A DNA stretch of 64,000 nt. It comes from Bradyrhizobium sp. 195 (GTDB taxonomy: Bacteria; Pseudomonadota; Alphaproteobacteria; Rhizobiales; Xanthobacteraceae). A model generated the notes under the pieces. It ran no database searches. It was given only the letters and a program-made list of their open reading frames with translations, and was not told the DNA's origin. Shown here piece after piece: positions 44,638-54,168 of this stretch. Location of the stretch: assembly GCF_023101665.1 (NCBI RefSeq), contig NZ_CP082161.1, positions 1,922,001-1,986,000 on the forward strand, in the 5' to 3' direction. Each line of letters begins with the position of its first letter. Positions within the stretch are counted from its first letter, which is position 1. The translations under genes and the position numbers were made by a program.

Positions 44638-45742
44638 ACTTGCTCTTCGTCGGCCTGACTTCGGTGACATGGCCCATCTTGCGGCCGGGGCGCGGCGTGC
44701 CCTTGCCGTAGATGTGCACCGTGGCGCCGGGGACGGTCAGCCAGTTTTCGTGATCGTTGATCTCGTCGCCGATCAGGTTGGTCATGGTGACGATTTCGCC
44801 GTGGCGCACCGGCTTGCCGAGCGGCCAGCCGGCGATGGCGCGGATGTGCTGCTCGAATTGCGAGACGGATGCGCCATCGAGCGTCCAGTGCCCGGAATTG
44901 TGCACGCGCGGGGCGATCTCGTTGACCAGCACCTTCGGTCCGGTGCCATTGGCGAGCACGAACATCTCGACGGCGAGCACGCCGACATAGTCGAGCGCGC
45001 TTGCGATCTTGCTGGCGATGCTGCGCGCCTCTTCGGCGAGCGAATCCGGGATCGGCGCGGGAGCGCGCGATATCTTCAGGATGTGGTCGCGGTGCTCGTT
45101 CTCGGTGACGTCGAAACACTCGACCTCGCCCGTGGCCGCGCGCGCGGCGATTACGGAAATCTCGCGCTCGTATGGCACGAAGGCTTCCAGGATCGCGGAT
45201 TTGGTGGCGAGGCTGGTCCACACCTTGGCGATGTCGTCGCCCTCGCGGATGATGGCCTGGCCTTTGCCGTCGTAACCGAAGCGGCGCGTCTTCAACACCG
45301 CCGGAAGACCGATCCGGACGATCGCCTCGCGCAGCGAAGCCACCGAGGTGACGTCGGCGTAAGCGGCCGTACCGATGCCGAGCCGGGTGACGAAATCCTT
45401 CTCGGCGAGCCGGTCCTGGGTGGTCTCGAGAATCTTGCGGTTGGGCAGCACGGGGCGGCGCGCATCCAGCACCATCGCGGCCGCGGCCGGCACATTCTCG
45501 AATTCGTAGGTGATGACGTCGACGTCGTTGGCGAACAGTTCGAGCGCTTCGACGTCGGCATATTCGGCGCAGGTCGCGTTCAAGACGACGTCGAAGGCCG
45601 GCGAGTCCGGATCGGGCGAGAACACCTGGCAGCGCAGGCCGAGCCGCGCCGCAGCCATGGCCAGCATCCGGCCCAATTGTCCGCCGCCGAGGATTCCGAT
45701 GGTGTCGCCGGGCTTCAGCTTCACGTGCCTGGTGTCGGTCAC
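44636..45742 (-). CDS. purK: 5-(carboxyamino)imidazole ribonucleotide synthase PurK
   Basis: PurK carboxylates AIR to N5-CAIR using ATP and bicarbonate in purine biosynthesis. The 368-residue protein shows the ATP-grasp layout: [15 protein letters not shown] at the N-terminus, [27 protein letters not shown] and [15 protein letters not shown]. Length is normal. It overlaps purE by four bases, so the two are translationally coupled and supply successive steps of the pathway. Confidence 0.97.
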   Translation of the reverse strand: MTDTRHVKLKPGDTIGILGGGQLGRMLAMAAARLGLRCQVFSPDPDSPAFDVVLNATCAEYADVEALELFANDVDVITYEFENVPAAAAMVLDARRPVLPNRKILETTQDRLAEKDFVTRLGIGTAAYADVTSVASLREAIVRIGLPAVLKTRRFGYDGKGQAIIREGDDIAKVWTSLATKSAILEAFVPYEREISVIAARAATGEVECFDVTENEHRDHILKISRAPAPIPDSLAEEARSIASKIASALDYVGVLAVEMFVLANGTGPKVLVNEIAPRVHNSGHWTLDGASVSQFEQHIRAIAGWPLGKPVRHGEIVTMTNLIGDEINDHENWLTVPGATVHIYGKGTPRPGRKMGHVTEVRPTKSK

Positions 45743-46227
45743 GCCTTGTCCTCCGGGCGCTCGGCAACTGACTCGGTCTGGGCCTTGCGCCAGGCGGCGA
45801 GGCGGTTGGACAAGGCCGGGTCGGACAAGGCCAGGACGGACGCTGCCAGCAGCGCGGCGTTGATCGCGCCGGCCTTGCCGATGGCGAGGGTGCCGACCGG
45901 GATGCCGGCGGGCATCTGCACGATCGAATAGAGCGAATCGAGGCCCTTCAGCGTCTTGGATTCGACGGGAACGCCGAACACCGGCAGTTCGGTCAGCGCC
46001 GCCGCCATGCCGGGCAGATGTGCTGCGCCTCCAGCGCCGGCGATGATGACCTTGTAACCCGCAGCCTTGGCCCCCTTTGCGAAAGCAAACAGCCGGTCGG
46101 GGGTGCGGTGGGCCGAAACGATACGGGTGTCGGCGGCAACGCCGAGCGCGGCAAGCGTGTCGGCGGCATGCCGCATCGTGTCCCAGTCCGACTGGCTTCC
46201 CATGATGATGGCGATCGGCGCGGTCAT
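45739..46227 (-). CDS. purE: N5-carboxyaminoimidazole ribonucleotide mutase PurE
   Basis: PurE converts N5-CAIR to CAIR. The 162-residue protein contains [15 protein letters not shown] at the N-terminus, VSAHRTPDR, the [16 protein letters not shown] block and [22 protein letters not shown], all typical of class I PurE with its catalytic Ser/His region. It is the first gene of the purEK pair and is divergent from the GGDEF gene 87 bp away. Confidence 0.97.
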   Translation of the reverse strand: MTAPIAIIMGSQSDWDTMRHAADTLAALGVAADTRIVSAHRTPDRLFAFAKGAKAAGYKVIIAGAGGAAHLPGMAAALTELPVFGVPVESKTLKGLDSLYSIVQMPAGIPVGTLAIGKAGAINAALLAASVLALSDPALSNRLAAWRKAQTESVAERPEDKA

Positions 46228-46314
46228 GACGTTAATTGTGCCCGAAAAACAGAAGGATAGGCCAGATTAACGGTTCCGGCCGGCGGCTCGCAAGGCGGTG
46301 GCAAGGAGAACGGA

Positions 46315-47094
46315 ATGCACTATCCTGTCTTGGTGAATCCCCGCAAGCCTTCATTGAGCAGGATGCCCATGAAGAAACCAAAAAGGGCGAGCGCTGCGAA
46401 GGCCAAAAAGGGCCGGAAGACCAGCGCCGGCCGATCCAAAGCCGCCCCAAAGCGGCTGACCAAGCGTTCGGCGAGGCCGCCGGCGCCCGCCGCGTCGGCC
46501 GATAATGGAGCCAAGGATAGCGTCAGGGCAACGATCCGGGGCTTGCGGACCAAGCTCAAGGAGGCGCAGCGCCGGGTCGCGGAACTGGAAGCTGCGGCCG
46601 ACACGGATTTCCTGCTCGAGATTCCCAACCGGCGCGGCTTCGAGCGCGAGCTGGCGCGCGCCATCGCTTACATGAAGCGCTACCGCGCCAGTGGGGCGCT
46701 GATCGTGCTCGACGTCGATCGGTTGAAGCCGATCAACGATTCGTTCGGTCATGGCGCCGGCGACGAGGTGCTCAAGGCGATTGCCGCCACGCTGACGCGG
46801 CAGGTCCGTGCTTCCGACGTGGTCGGCCGGCTCGGGGGCGACGAGTTCGCGCTGCTGCTCTGGAATCTCAGCGAGACAGACGCCAAGGCGAAGGCGGCCA
46901 CCTTTGAGCAGGCGGTCGACGAATTGTCCTTTGTCTTTCGTGGCCAGCAGGTGACCGCGGGCGCCTCCGCCGGGGTCGCGCTGCTGGGGGCGCAGTCCGA
47001 TGCGGGCCGCGCCCTGGAGGAGGCGGATGCCGCCATGTATGTGCGCAAGGCGCACCGGCGGCACGAGCCGCTGATCAGGCTGGTCAGCAGCTAG
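46315..47094 (+). CDS. Diguanylate cyclase (GGDEF) with basic N-terminus
   Basis: This 259-residue soluble protein starts with a Lys/Arg/Ala-rich region (residues about 17-60), then a coiled coil (RGLRTKLKEAQRRVAELEAA), then a complete GGDEF domain. RLGGDEFALLLW holds the active-site motif. RASD, five residues before it, forms the RxxD inhibitory site, so it should make c-di-GMP under product inhibition. AAGGAGA precedes the ATG. There is no sensory domain other than the basic N-terminus, which might bind DNA or membranes. The TAG stop lies inside a repeat element. Confidence 0.9.
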   Translation: MHYPVLVNPRKPSLSRMPMKKPKRASAAKAKKGRKTSAGRSKAAPKRLTKRSARPPAPAASADNGAKDSVRATIRGLRTKLKEAQRRVAELEAAADTDFLLEIPNRRGFERELARAIAYMKRYRASGALIVLDVDRLKPINDSFGHGAGDEVLKAIAATLTRQVRASDVVGRLGGDEFALLLWNLSETDAKAKAATFEQAVDELSFVFRGQQVTAGASAGVALLGAQSDAGRALEEADAAMYVRKAHRRHEPLIRLVSS

Positions 47095-47141
47095 AGCATG
47101 ATCCGGGAAAGTGTGAACGGTTTTCCGAAGAGATCATGCTC
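47094..47141. repeat. GAGCATGATC palindromic repeat
   Basis: Perfect arms GAGCATGATC (47094-47103) and GATCATGCTC (47132-47141) flank CGGGAAAGTGTGAACGG and TTTTCCGAA. It is a common Bradyrhizobium intergenic repeat as I recall. Its TAGAGC start supplies the TAG stop of the preceding gene. Confidence 0.85.
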
Positions 47142-47153
47142 AAACGTTAAACC

Positions 47154-47405
47154 TTACAGCGTGGCGAGATCTTCGGGCACGTTGCCGAATTTGCGCAGCA
47201 GCGTGGCGTCGCCGAATTCGCCGGTCATGGGATCCCCGCTGCGGCTGAAGGCGACCGCGCCGATATGGCCTGCACCCCGCGATAAGAGCTCGGCGCGCCG
47301 CAGCGCGGCCGTCGAACTCTGGCATTCTTCCGCTGCGCCTGCGACAGGCGAGCCGTCGGCATCGATCAAAAAGGGCATTGCAACGTAATAGGTCACGTCC
47401 GACAT
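47154..47405 (-). CDS. Small hypothetical protein (83 residues)
   Basis: This 83-residue protein begins MSDVTYYVAMPFLIDADGSP and has a helix around AALRRAELLSRGAGHIGAVAFSR. I recognise no named domain. It has a GGAG box eight bases before its ATG, and the composition is normal for the genome. It heads nothing obvious; the next minus-strand gene upstream is 22 bp away, so they may form a transcript with 47428-47646. Confidence 0.7.
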   Translation of the reverse strand: MSDVTYYVAMPFLIDADGSPVAGAAEECQSSTAALRRAELLSRGAGHIGAVAFSRSGDPMTGEFGDATLLRKFGNVPEDLATL

Positions 47406-47427
47406 GGCGTTGCTCCAATGTTGAAAC

Positions 47428-47646
47428 TCAGGCGGCGCTGCTCTTGCTCCGCATCTTGCTACACGAGGTGTCCGGAATGCAGCCGGCGGAAATCGCCGCC
47501 TGCAATTCTTCCAGCTCGGCTTCCAGATATTCGTTCGCCATGATCAGCGCCTTGATGGTGCTTCGCAAATTGCCGTCGCACATCGCGATCGCCTGATCGC
47601 AGGCCTGTTCATAATGGCTGTTGTCGAGAAGGGCGGTTGCAGACAT
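47428..47646 (-). CDS. Small hypothetical protein (72 residues)
   Basis: From ATG 47646 (AAGGA box upstream) the protein is 72 residues, mainly helical: YEQACDQAIAMCDGNLRSTI, then KALIMANEYLEAELEELQAA and a Cys-containing tail. No family is recognised. It lies 22 bp upstream of 47154-47405 on the same strand and probably shares a transcript. An upstream in-frame start at 47691 is less likely. Confidence 0.65.
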   Translation of the reverse strand: MSATALLDNSHYEQACDQAIAMCDGNLRSTIKALIMANEYLEAELEELQAAISAGCIPDTSCSKMRSKSSAA

Positions 47647-47758
47647 CTGCGTTGTCCTTGTCAGTCGTCGTAGGCGTTTCCTGATGCTCAAATGTTCCTA
47701 TTTTGTTCTTTTGGAGTCAAGCGGATTCATGTTGCTCGACGAAAAGCCGACTCGCAGA

Positions 47759-47965
47759 TCAGGCGATGATGTCGGGGGTAATCTGGTCTTCGATGAACGC
47801 GATGCGATCGCGCAACAACAGCTTGCGCTTCTTCAACCGCTGTAGCCGCAACAGGTCGGGGGCGGGCGATTGATGCAGTGCATCGATCGCCGCATCGAGA
47901 TCTCGGTGTTCCTGCTGCAACCGGGTGAGCTCGGCTTCGAGCTCACGCTCGTCTTCATTGGTCAT
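47759..47965 (-). CDS. YdcH family protein (DUF465)
   Basis: This 68-residue protein is a DUF465/YdcH helical hairpin: ELEAELTRLQQEHRDLDAAI, a short loop, then LLRLQRLKKRKLLLRDRIAF. The L-Q/K-KKRKLLLRD motif is diagnostic. The function of the family is unknown. A second, shorter member is encoded divergently at 48296-48475. Confidence 0.87.
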   Translation of the reverse strand: MTNEDERELEAELTRLQQEHRDLDAAIDALHQSPAPDLLRLQRLKKRKLLLRDRIAFIEDQITPDIIA

Positions 47966-48295
47966 GTCTGCGGTGGCCGAAAACCGATAGGCGTGAGATT
48001 TAAGGCTGTGGATGCCCTGTGGAAATTATCGTCCTTGCGCGGCGTGATCGCAAGCGATCTGCGAGCACCGTTCGCCGATCTCCAGCGACATATTTCCGCC
48101 GATCGCAGCGCCGCTACGCAAGCGCATTGATATCATGGATTTTTCCCACGCGGTTCCTTTACTCACGCTTCGTTACATATGAATTTTCAAAAATGAAGCT
48201 GTGATGACGGATATTCATCGACAGAACGAATCGGTGATGTAGACTTCGTTGTCCGGATCGAATCCTGAGGTTCAACCCTACCGAGGAGGTTTCGA
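47966..48295. other. 330-bp divergent region between two YdcH genes
   Basis: The stretch about 48150-48245 is richer in A and T than its surroundings and probably holds promoters for both divergent YdcH genes. Open frames here lack ribosome sites and family resemblance. No structured RNA is evident. Confidence 0.5.
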
Positions 48296-48475
48296 ATGAC
48301 AATTCAGGCACATCTCGTTGAATTGGAGCGGAAGCACAAACTTCTCGAAAACGAATTGCACGAAGCTCTCGTGCACCTTTCAACAGACGACCTGCAAATT
48401 GTTGAGTTGAAGCGCCGGAAGTTGATGGTCAAGGACCAGATCGAGCGTCTCAGGCAAGGCGACACGCTCCACTAG
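48296..48475 (+). CDS. YdcH family protein (DUF465), short
   Basis: This 59-residue protein reads MTIQAHLVELERKHKLLENE, then LHEALVHLSTDDLQIVELKR, then RKLMVKDQIERLR. The two-helix pattern and the LKRRKLMVKDQI block match YdcH proteins. A very strong GAGGAGG box lies six bases before the ATG, so it is well expressed. It is below common length cut-offs and easily missed. It is divergent from the longer YdcH gene at 47759-47965. Confidence 0.85.
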   Translation: MTIQAHLVELERKHKLLENELHEALVHLSTDDLQIVELKRRKLMVKDQIERLRQGDTLH

Positions 48476-48515
48476 TAACCCCGTAACAGCGTAGAGTTGA
48501 TCGTACCCTTATCCC

Positions 48516-48547
48516 GCAGGGATGAGAGCCTTTGCGCTCATCCCTGC
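48516..48547. terminator. Hairpin between convergent genes
   Basis: GCAGGGATGAG (48516-48526) pairs perfectly with CTCATCCCTGC (48537-48547) around a ten-base loop. It lies between the small YdcH gene and the convergent oxidoreductase gene. The T runs are weak, so termination is likely but not certain. Confidence 0.55.
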
Positions 48548-48583
48548 AGCAGGGTGCGCACCGTGCAAAGATGTTTGCGCGGT

Positions 48584-49687
48584 TTAAGTGCGTGCGAGCT
48601 CGGCGACGTGATCGGCGATCGCGAGCGACGACGTCAGTCCCGGCGATTCGATGCCGAACAGATTGACCAGGCCCGCGACGCCGTGATCGCGCGGGCCCTG
48701 CATCAGGAAGTCCTGGGTCGCGACAGCAGGCGGCACGATCTTCGGCCGGATGCCCGAATAGCTCGGCATCAACGCGCCGTCAGGCAGTGTCGGCCAGTAT
48801 TTGCGGATCGCCGGATAGAAGCGCTCGGCGCGTGACGGGTCGACCTCGTAATTGATCGTCTCGATCCACTCGACGTCGGGGCCGAAGCGCGCTTGGCCTG
48901 CCATATCCAGAGTGAGATGCACCCCTAACCCGCCGGGCTCGGGCACCGGATAGATCAGGTGCGAGAACGGCGCCTTGGCATTGCAGCTGAAGTAATTTCC
49001 CTTGGCGAGATAGGCCGGCGGAATACGGTCCAGCGGCATGCCGTCGATGTTGCGTGCCACATTCGTCGCCGAGAGTCCCGCGGCGTTGACGAGGAGGCTG
49101 CATTGCAGCGTCATTGGCGCCTCGCCGCCGGCTTCGATTTCGATAAGGCCGTTCGCCGTCTTGGCGCGGATCAGCGGGGTGTGAAACGCGAAGGCCGCGC
49201 CCGATGCCTCGGCTTCGCCGCGCAACGAGAGCATGTAGGCGTGGCTGTCGATGATGCCCGTTGACGGCGACAGCAGCGCAGCGTCGCAGGCGAGCGCCGG
49301 CTCGAGCGTGCGGGCCGCCTCGCCCGTGAGCAGCTGCATGTCGAGCACGCCATTGGCCTCGGCATGGGCCTTGATCGATTGCAGTTTCTCGGTCTCCTGC
49401 GGGCTCGTCGCGACGATCAGCTTGCCGCAATTCCTGTGCGGGATGCCGCGCTCGGCACAGTAGCGGTAGAGCGCGTGCTTGCCGTCGACGCACATGCGCG
49501 CCATCCAGCTCCCGGCGCGGTAGTAGATGCCGGCATGGATCACCTCACTGTTCCGCGAGGAGGTGATGGTGCCGATCGCCTCGGCCTCCTCGAGCACGAT
49601 GACCTCGCGCCCGGCCTGCGCGAGCTTTCGGGCCACCGCGAGCCCGACCACGCCGGCTCCGATGACGACGCAATCGACCCTATCCAT
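48584..49687 (-). CDS. LhgO-like FAD-dependent oxidoreductase (L-2-hydroxyglutarate dehydrogenase family)
   Basis: This 367-residue protein has an N-terminal FAD-binding motif ([21 protein letters not shown]), then [14 protein letters not shown], a hallmark of L-2-hydroxyglutarate oxidase/dehydrogenase. [21 protein letters not shown] and LVNAAGL follow, with GVHLTLD and [10 protein letters not shown] near the C-terminus. Members oxidise L-2-hydroxyglutarate to 2-oxoglutarate; related DAO-family substrates are possible. It converges with the small YdcH gene and is divergent from the next GGDEF-EAL gene. Confidence 0.87.
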   Translation of the reverse strand: MDRVDCVVIGAGVVGLAVARKLAQAGREVIVLEEAEAIGTITSSRNSEVIHAGIYYRAGSWMARMCVDGKHALYRYCAERGIPHRNCGKLIVATSPQETEKLQSIKAHAEANGVLDMQLLTGEAARTLEPALACDAALLSPSTGIIDSHAYMLSLRGEAEASGAAFAFHTPLIRAKTANGLIEIEAGGEAPMTLQCSLLVNAAGLSATNVARNIDGMPLDRIPPAYLAKGNYFSCNAKAPFSHLIYPVPEPGGLGVHLTLDMAGQARFGPDVEWIETINYEVDPSRAERFYPAIRKYWPTLPDGALMPSYSGIRPKIVPPAVATQDFLMQGPRDHGVAGLVNLFGIESPGLTSSLAIADHVAELART

Positions 49688-49889
49688 GGCTGTGCAGGAT
49701 GTCCGCTGGAAGCGCTGGTGCCATCAGGCCTGGGACTAATGGTGCGGGGCCGTTTTCCGTTAAGGAAGAATTTATCATGTCAGGGCAATTGCCGTATTTC
49801 ACGTCACATTTTTCTGTTGTGCGTACAGGCGTTTACCCGATCCAAACCCGTGAAGCCAGACAATCCGACGTTGAAATCGCGGGTGGCTG

Positions 49890-52577
49890 ATGGCTGAGAA
49901 GAACTGGCACGAGGGCAGCACGCTTCCGATTGCTGTGCAGGCCGTTGTGTGCCTGGCCGGCACGGTTGCGCCCGCGCGCGCCTTTGCGCTGTCGGACAGT
50001 TTTGCCGCGCCGAGCTATCTCGGCCAGCTGGAACCCAACGTGGTCTGGGAAGTCCTGATCGCGGGCATCGTCGTCTGCGCGTTCCTCGCCGCGATCGTGC
50101 TGTGGATCCATTCCTCGCTGCGCCGGACCAGGCGTTTGCAGCTGCGGCGCAACGCCTTCGTCTCCTCCGCCATGAACAATCTCAATCAGGGCGTGGTGAT
50201 GACGGATGCGCAGCGACGCGTCATCTTCTGCAACGACCGCTATCTCGAGATCTACGGCCTGACGCGGTCGGACGTCTGGGCCAACATGAGCGGCCATGAG
50301 CTCCTCGAGCTGCGCCGCACGCGCGGGGTGCTCGGCGTCGCCTCGGACGATGAGTTTTATGAGAAGGCGGCCAGTACCAACGGCCTGATCACCGAACTGC
50401 CGGACGGACGCGCCATCCTGGCGAAATATTTCGTGCTGCCGAACGGCGGCTCGGTGGCGACGCATCTCGACGTCAGCGAGCAGCGCAGGCTGTCGCGACA
50501 GCTCGCCTCGACCAAGCAGTTCCTCGAAACGGTGCTCGACAACGTGCCGGCCTGCGTGGCCGCCAAGAACATCGAGGACGGCCGCTATATCTTCGCCAAC
50601 AGCGCCTATGAGCGGTTCTGGGGGTTCTCGCGCGATTATGTCGTCGGCAAGAATGCGCGCGAGCTGTTCGCGTCCGTCTCGGCTGATCGCATCGAGGCAA
50701 CAGACCGGGCGGCGCTCAATTCGCCGGATGGCCAATTCCGCAATGAATTCGAGGTCGATCGTGGCGGCGAGCGGCGCATGGTCGCCTCGATCCGGATCGT
50801 GGTCCGCAACGAGAACAACAAGCCCGAATTCCTGATGCTCGTGTTCGAGGACATCACAGACCGCCGCTCCCTGTCGAAGGAGCTGGAGAGCGCCAAGAAG
50901 TTCCTCGATCTGGTGGTCGACAACATCCCGGTGGCGCTGATCGTCGAGCAGGTCAAGGACGGCCGCTATCTGCTCGCCAATCGCAGCGCTGAGACGATCC
51001 TCAACCGCCGGCGCGAGGAAGCCACGGGCCTGACCGCGTCCGACATCTTCAACCCCAAGGAAGCCAAGCTGATCATCGCGCGCGACGAGGCCGCGATCAA
51101 GAAGCGCGGGATGATCACCGAGGAGCATCCGATCTCCACCAAGGACGGCCTGCGGCTGTTCCTGACCCGCCGCGCCACCGTGCTCAATGATGCCGGCGAG
51201 CCGCAATATCTGATCAAGACCCACGAGGACGTCACCGACCGCCGGCAGACCGAGTCGCGCATGGCGCACATGGCCTATCACGACGGCCTCACCGATTTGC
51301 CGAACCGCGCCGCCTTCCTTCAGGCCCTGACCCAGATGATCGAAGCCTGCGAAGGCACCGGCGAGGAGTTCGCCGTCCTCTGTGTCGACCTCGACGGCCT
51401 CAAGGAGGTCAACGACGTCTTCGGCCATGCGCTCGGCGACAAGCTTCTGGTCGAGGTGGCCCAGCGGCTTCAGGATTCCGCCCGTGGCGGCGTGGTGGCG
51501 CGCCTGTCTGGGGACGAATTCGGCTTGATTATCGACGGCAAGCAGCCGGACGCGGGCCTTGCGCTGGCACAGCAGCTCGGCGAGGCCGTCGCAAGGGAAT
51601 TCCAGATCGATGGCCGGGCGGTCCGCGCCGGCGCCACCACCGGCATGGCGGTCTTCCCGCACAACGGCAGCGATGGCGCCTCGCTGCTCGCCAATGCCGG
51701 TGCGGCGCTGTTCCGCGCCAAGCAGAAGTCCCGCGGCACGATCAGCCTCTACCAGCCCGAGATGGACCAGCAGATCCGCAATCGCCGCGTGCTGCACCAG
51801 GATCTCTCGATGGCGATCAAGAACGGCGAGCTCTCGCTCGCCTTCCAGCCGCAGGGGGCCGCGGGCCACAGCGTCGCCGAGAGCGAGACCATCGGCTTCG
51901 AGGCGCTGGCGCGCTGGCAGCATCCGGTGCGCGGCCAGGTTTCGCCGGCCGAATTTATCCCGATCGCCGAAGAGAGCGGCCTGATCGTCGAGATGGGCGA
52001 GTGGATCCTGCGCGAGGCCTGCCGCGAGGCGGCGTCCTGGCCGAAGCCGCTCCAGGTCGCGGTCAATCTGTCGCCGGCGCAGTTCATGCACGGCGACGTG
52101 GTTGGCCTCGTCCATTCGATCCTGATCGAGACCGGCCTTGCACCCGGCCGGCTCGAGCTGGAAATTACCGAGGGCGTGCTGATCGAAGATTTCGACCGGG
52201 GCCTCGCTCTGCTGCGCCGCCTGAAGGCGCTCGGCGTGCGGATCTCCATGGACGATTTCGGCAGCGGCTACTCATCGCTGAGCTACCTCCAGGCGTTCCC
52301 GTTCGACAAGATCAAGATCGACCGCGCCTTCATCATCAATCTCGGCCGCAACCCGCAATCGGCTGCGATCGTTCGCGCGGTGATCGATCTCGGCCACGGC
52401 CTCGACATGTCGATCATCGCCGAGGGCGTCGAGACGGTCGAGCAACTCGCCTTCCTCGCCAAGGAGGGCTGTGACGGCGTGCAGGGCTATCTGCTCGGCA
52501 AGCCCTTGCCGATCGGGAAATATGCCGGGCTCGTCGGCCGCGCCGAGGTCATGCAGCTTGCGCTCAAGACCGGCTAG
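49890..52577 (+). CDS. Triple-PAS GGDEF-EAL protein with degenerate SGDEF motif
   Basis: This 895-residue protein has a signal or first helix, a transmembrane helix near residues 52-75, and three PAS-type domains (about 90-200, 205-330 and 335-460). A GGDEF-like domain and an EAL domain follow. The cyclase motif is SGDEF near residue 540, with Ser for the first Gly, and no RxxD inhibitory site precedes it. The EAL set is complete: EALARW near 670, NLSPAQF, EITEGV, DDFGSGYSS, KIDRAF, AEGVET and VQGYL. I infer that it acts mainly as a sensor-controlled c-di-GMP phosphodiesterase. Its TAG stop is inside a repeat. Confidence 0.9.
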   Translation: MAEKNWHEGSTLPIAVQAVVCLAGTVAPARAFALSDSFAAPSYLGQLEPNVVWEVLIAGIVVCAFLAAIVLWIHSSLRRTRRLQLRRNAFVSSAMNNLNQGVVMTDAQRRVIFCNDRYLEIYGLTRSDVWANMSGHELLELRRTRGVLGVASDDEFYEKAASTNGLITELPDGRAILAKYFVLPNGGSVATHLDVSEQRRLSRQLASTKQFLETVLDNVPACVAAKNIEDGRYIFANSAYERFWGFSRDYVVGKNARELFASVSADRIEATDRAALNSPDGQFRNEFEVDRGGERRMVASIRIVVRNENNKPEFLMLVFEDITDRRSLSKELESAKKFLDLVVDNIPVALIVEQVKDGRYLLANRSAETILNRRREEATGLTASDIFNPKEAKLIIARDEAAIKKRGMITEEHPISTKDGLRLFLTRRATVLNDAGEPQYLIKTHEDVTDRRQTESRMAHMAYHDGLTDLPNRAAFLQALTQMIEACEGTGEEFAVLCVDLDGLKEVNDVFGHALGDKLLVEVAQRLQDSARGGVVARLSGDEFGLIIDGKQPDAGLALAQQLGEAVAREFQIDGRAVRAGATTGMAVFPHNGSDGASLLANAGAALFRAKQKSRGTISLYQPEMDQQIRNRRVLHQDLSMAIKNGELSLAFQPQGAAGHSVAESETIGFEALARWQHPVRGQVSPAEFIPIAEESGLIVEMGEWILREACREAASWPKPLQVAVNLSPAQFMHGDVVGLVHSILIETGLAPGRLELEITEGVLIEDFDRGLALLRRLKALGVRISMDDFGSGYSSLSYLQAFPFDKIKIDRAFIINLGRNPQSAAIVRAVIDLGHGLDMSIIAEGVETVEQLAFLAKEGCDGVQGYLLGKPLPIGKYAGLVGRAEVMQLALKTG

Positions 52578-52626
52578 AGCGTTTTTTCGAGCGAAGTGGT
52601 ACCGGTTCGCGTCAAGAAAACGCGTC
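52576..52626. repeat. GAGCGTTTTC-type palindromic repeat, second copy
   Basis: The element shares TTCGAGCGAAGTGG, TACCGGTTCGCGTCAAG and AAAACGC with 44542-44590. Its outer arms are less perfect. It begins with the TAGAGCG that provides the stop of the preceding gene. Confidence 0.8.
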
Positions 52627-52637
52627 AAAGCAAGAAT

Positions 52638-52680
52638 CTAGAGCCCCGTTCCGATTTCATCGGAACGGAAATGGCTCTAG
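52638..52680. repeat. CTAGAGCC / CCGTTCCGAT nested palindrome
   Basis: Outer arms CTAGAGCC (52638-52645) and GGCTCTAG (52673-52680) and inner arms CCGTTCCGAT (52646-52655) and ATCGGAACGG (52659-52668) make a nested dyad with a TTC loop. It follows the previous repeat by 11 bases and ends 36 bases before glpD. Confidence 0.85.
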
Positions 52681-52716
52681 TGATGATTGGGCGCTTCGCT
52701 CCCATTCGACGGCTTC

Positions 52717-54168
52717 ATGGCGGATTACGACCTTGCGATCATCGGCGGCGGTCTGAACGGTGTCAGCCTCGCCCGCGATGCGGCGGGCCGCGGCCTGCGG
52801 GTTATCCTGTTCGAGCAGGGCGATCTCGGCGGCGCAGCGTCGTCGGCAACACCGCGTCTGATCCACGGCGATCTGTCGGTGCTGGAGCGGCGCGAATTCT
52901 GGCGGGTGCGCCGGGCCCTCGCCGAGCGCCTGACCTGGCTTCGGATCGCGCCACATGTGGTCCGGCCGATGCGGTTCGTGATCCCGGCGCATGCCGAGGA
53001 GCGTCCGCCATGGCTGCTGCGCGCCGGCCTGTTCCTCTACGACAGCCTCACCAGCCGCAGCGGCCTGCCTGGATCGGCGACCCTCGACATCACCCATCAT
53101 CCGGTCGGCAACGCGCTGAAGCGCCCGTTCGGCACGGCGTTCGAATATTCGGACTGCGTCGTCGATGATTCCCGCCTGGTGGTGCTCACGGCGCTCGATG
53201 CCGCCGAACGCGGCGCTGCGATCCGGACCGGGGCGCGCTGCGTGCGTGCCGATCGAACCGACACCTGGCGGCTCGCGGTGGTCGATCGTGGCCACCGCCG
53301 CACGATCACGGCCCGGGCCCTCGCCAACGCCACCGGAGGCTGGACGCCGATGGTCGCGGACACCGTGCTGCGCCAGCCGCAGCCCGCAACGGCCGCCCTG
53401 CAGATGAGCCAGATCATCGTGCCCAAGCTGTTCGATTCGGACAACGTCTACGTCTTCCAGAACAGCGATGGACGATTGATCTTCGCATCCCCTTTCGAGC
53501 GGGAGTTCACGCTGATCGGCACGGTCACGCATGATTTCACCGGCGATCCTGCAATCGTCGCGATGCGCGGGGCTGATGTGACCTATCTGTGCGAAGCGGC
53601 CAGCCGCTATTTCCGCGAGCGCGTCACCCCGATCGACGTGGTCCGGACGGTCTCCGGCGTCAATTTGACGCCGGCGTCCGCGCGGCGAGGTGACGGCACA
53701 ACCCTGTTCCATGCCCGCCGGCGCAGGGCGCCGTTGATCACGATGTTCGGCGGCGACGTCACTACCTCGCGCCTGCGCGCGGAGCGGGCGGTGACGAAGT
53801 TGACGCCGTTCTATCCGATGTCGCCGCGCTGGACCGCCGGTGCAGCGCTGCCCGGCGGAGATTTTGTCTGGGACCATTTCGACACCCAAGTCGACCTCGC
53901 CCGCGACCGCTGGCGCTTTCTGGGGGAGACGCAGGCCCAGCGCCTGGTCGCGGCCTATGGCTCGCGATTGTCGGCCGTGCTCGGCGAGGCGAAGAGCCGT
54001 GACGAGCTCGGCCCAGCCTTCGGCCCCGAACTGACCGGCGCCGAGGTGCGCTATCTCATGACCCACGAATGGGCGCGCTTTCCGGATGACGTTCTCTGGC
54101 GCCGCTCCAAGCTCGGCCTGACGATGCCGGCAGCGGACCGCGACGCGCTGGCCGCATTTATGGCGTAG
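52717..54168 (+). CDS. glpD: Glycerol-3-phosphate dehydrogenase
   Basis: This FAD enzyme oxidises glycerol-3-phosphate to dihydroxyacetone phosphate at the inner membrane. The 483-residue protein starts with DLAIIGGGLNGVSLARDAAG (FAD fold), followed by SSATPRLIHGDLSVLERREF, a typical GlpD block. Further matches are VDDSRLVVLTALDAAERGA, FASPFEREFTLIGTVTHDF and a C-terminal VRYLMTHEWARFPDDVLWRRSKLGL. Length is close to that of aerobic GlpD. ATG 52717 precedes the FAD motif directly. It is followed by a polyamine-type ABC cassette in the same orientation. The TAG stop lies in a repeat. Confidence 0.94.
   Translation: MADYDLAIIGGGLNGVSLARDAAGRGLRVILFEQGDLGGAASSATPRLIHGDLSVLERREFWRVRRALAERLTWLRIAPHVVRPMRFVIPAHAEERPPWLLRAGLFLYDSLTSRSGLPGSATLDITHHPVGNALKRPFGTAFEYSDCVVDDSRLVVLTALDAAERGAAIRTGARCVRADRTDTWRLAVVDRGHRRTITARALANATGGWTPMVADTVLRQPQPATAALQMSQIIVPKLFDSDNVYVFQNSDGRLIFASPFEREFTLIGTVTHDFTGDPAIVAMRGADVTYLCEAASRYFRERVTPIDVVRTVSGVNLTPASARRGDGTTLFHARRRRAPLITMFGGDVTTSRLRAERAVTKLTPFYPMSPRWTAGAALPGGDFVWDHFDTQVDLARDRWRFLGETQAQRLVAAYGSRLSAVLGEAKSRDELGPAFGPELTGAEVRYLMTHEWARFPDDVLWRRSKLGLTMPAADRDALAAFMA

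Noticed and set aside
47966..48295. Possible small genes in the gap between YdcH genes
   Set aside because: Candidate frames (for example 48019-48204) have no ribosome site and no helical YdcH-like pattern.
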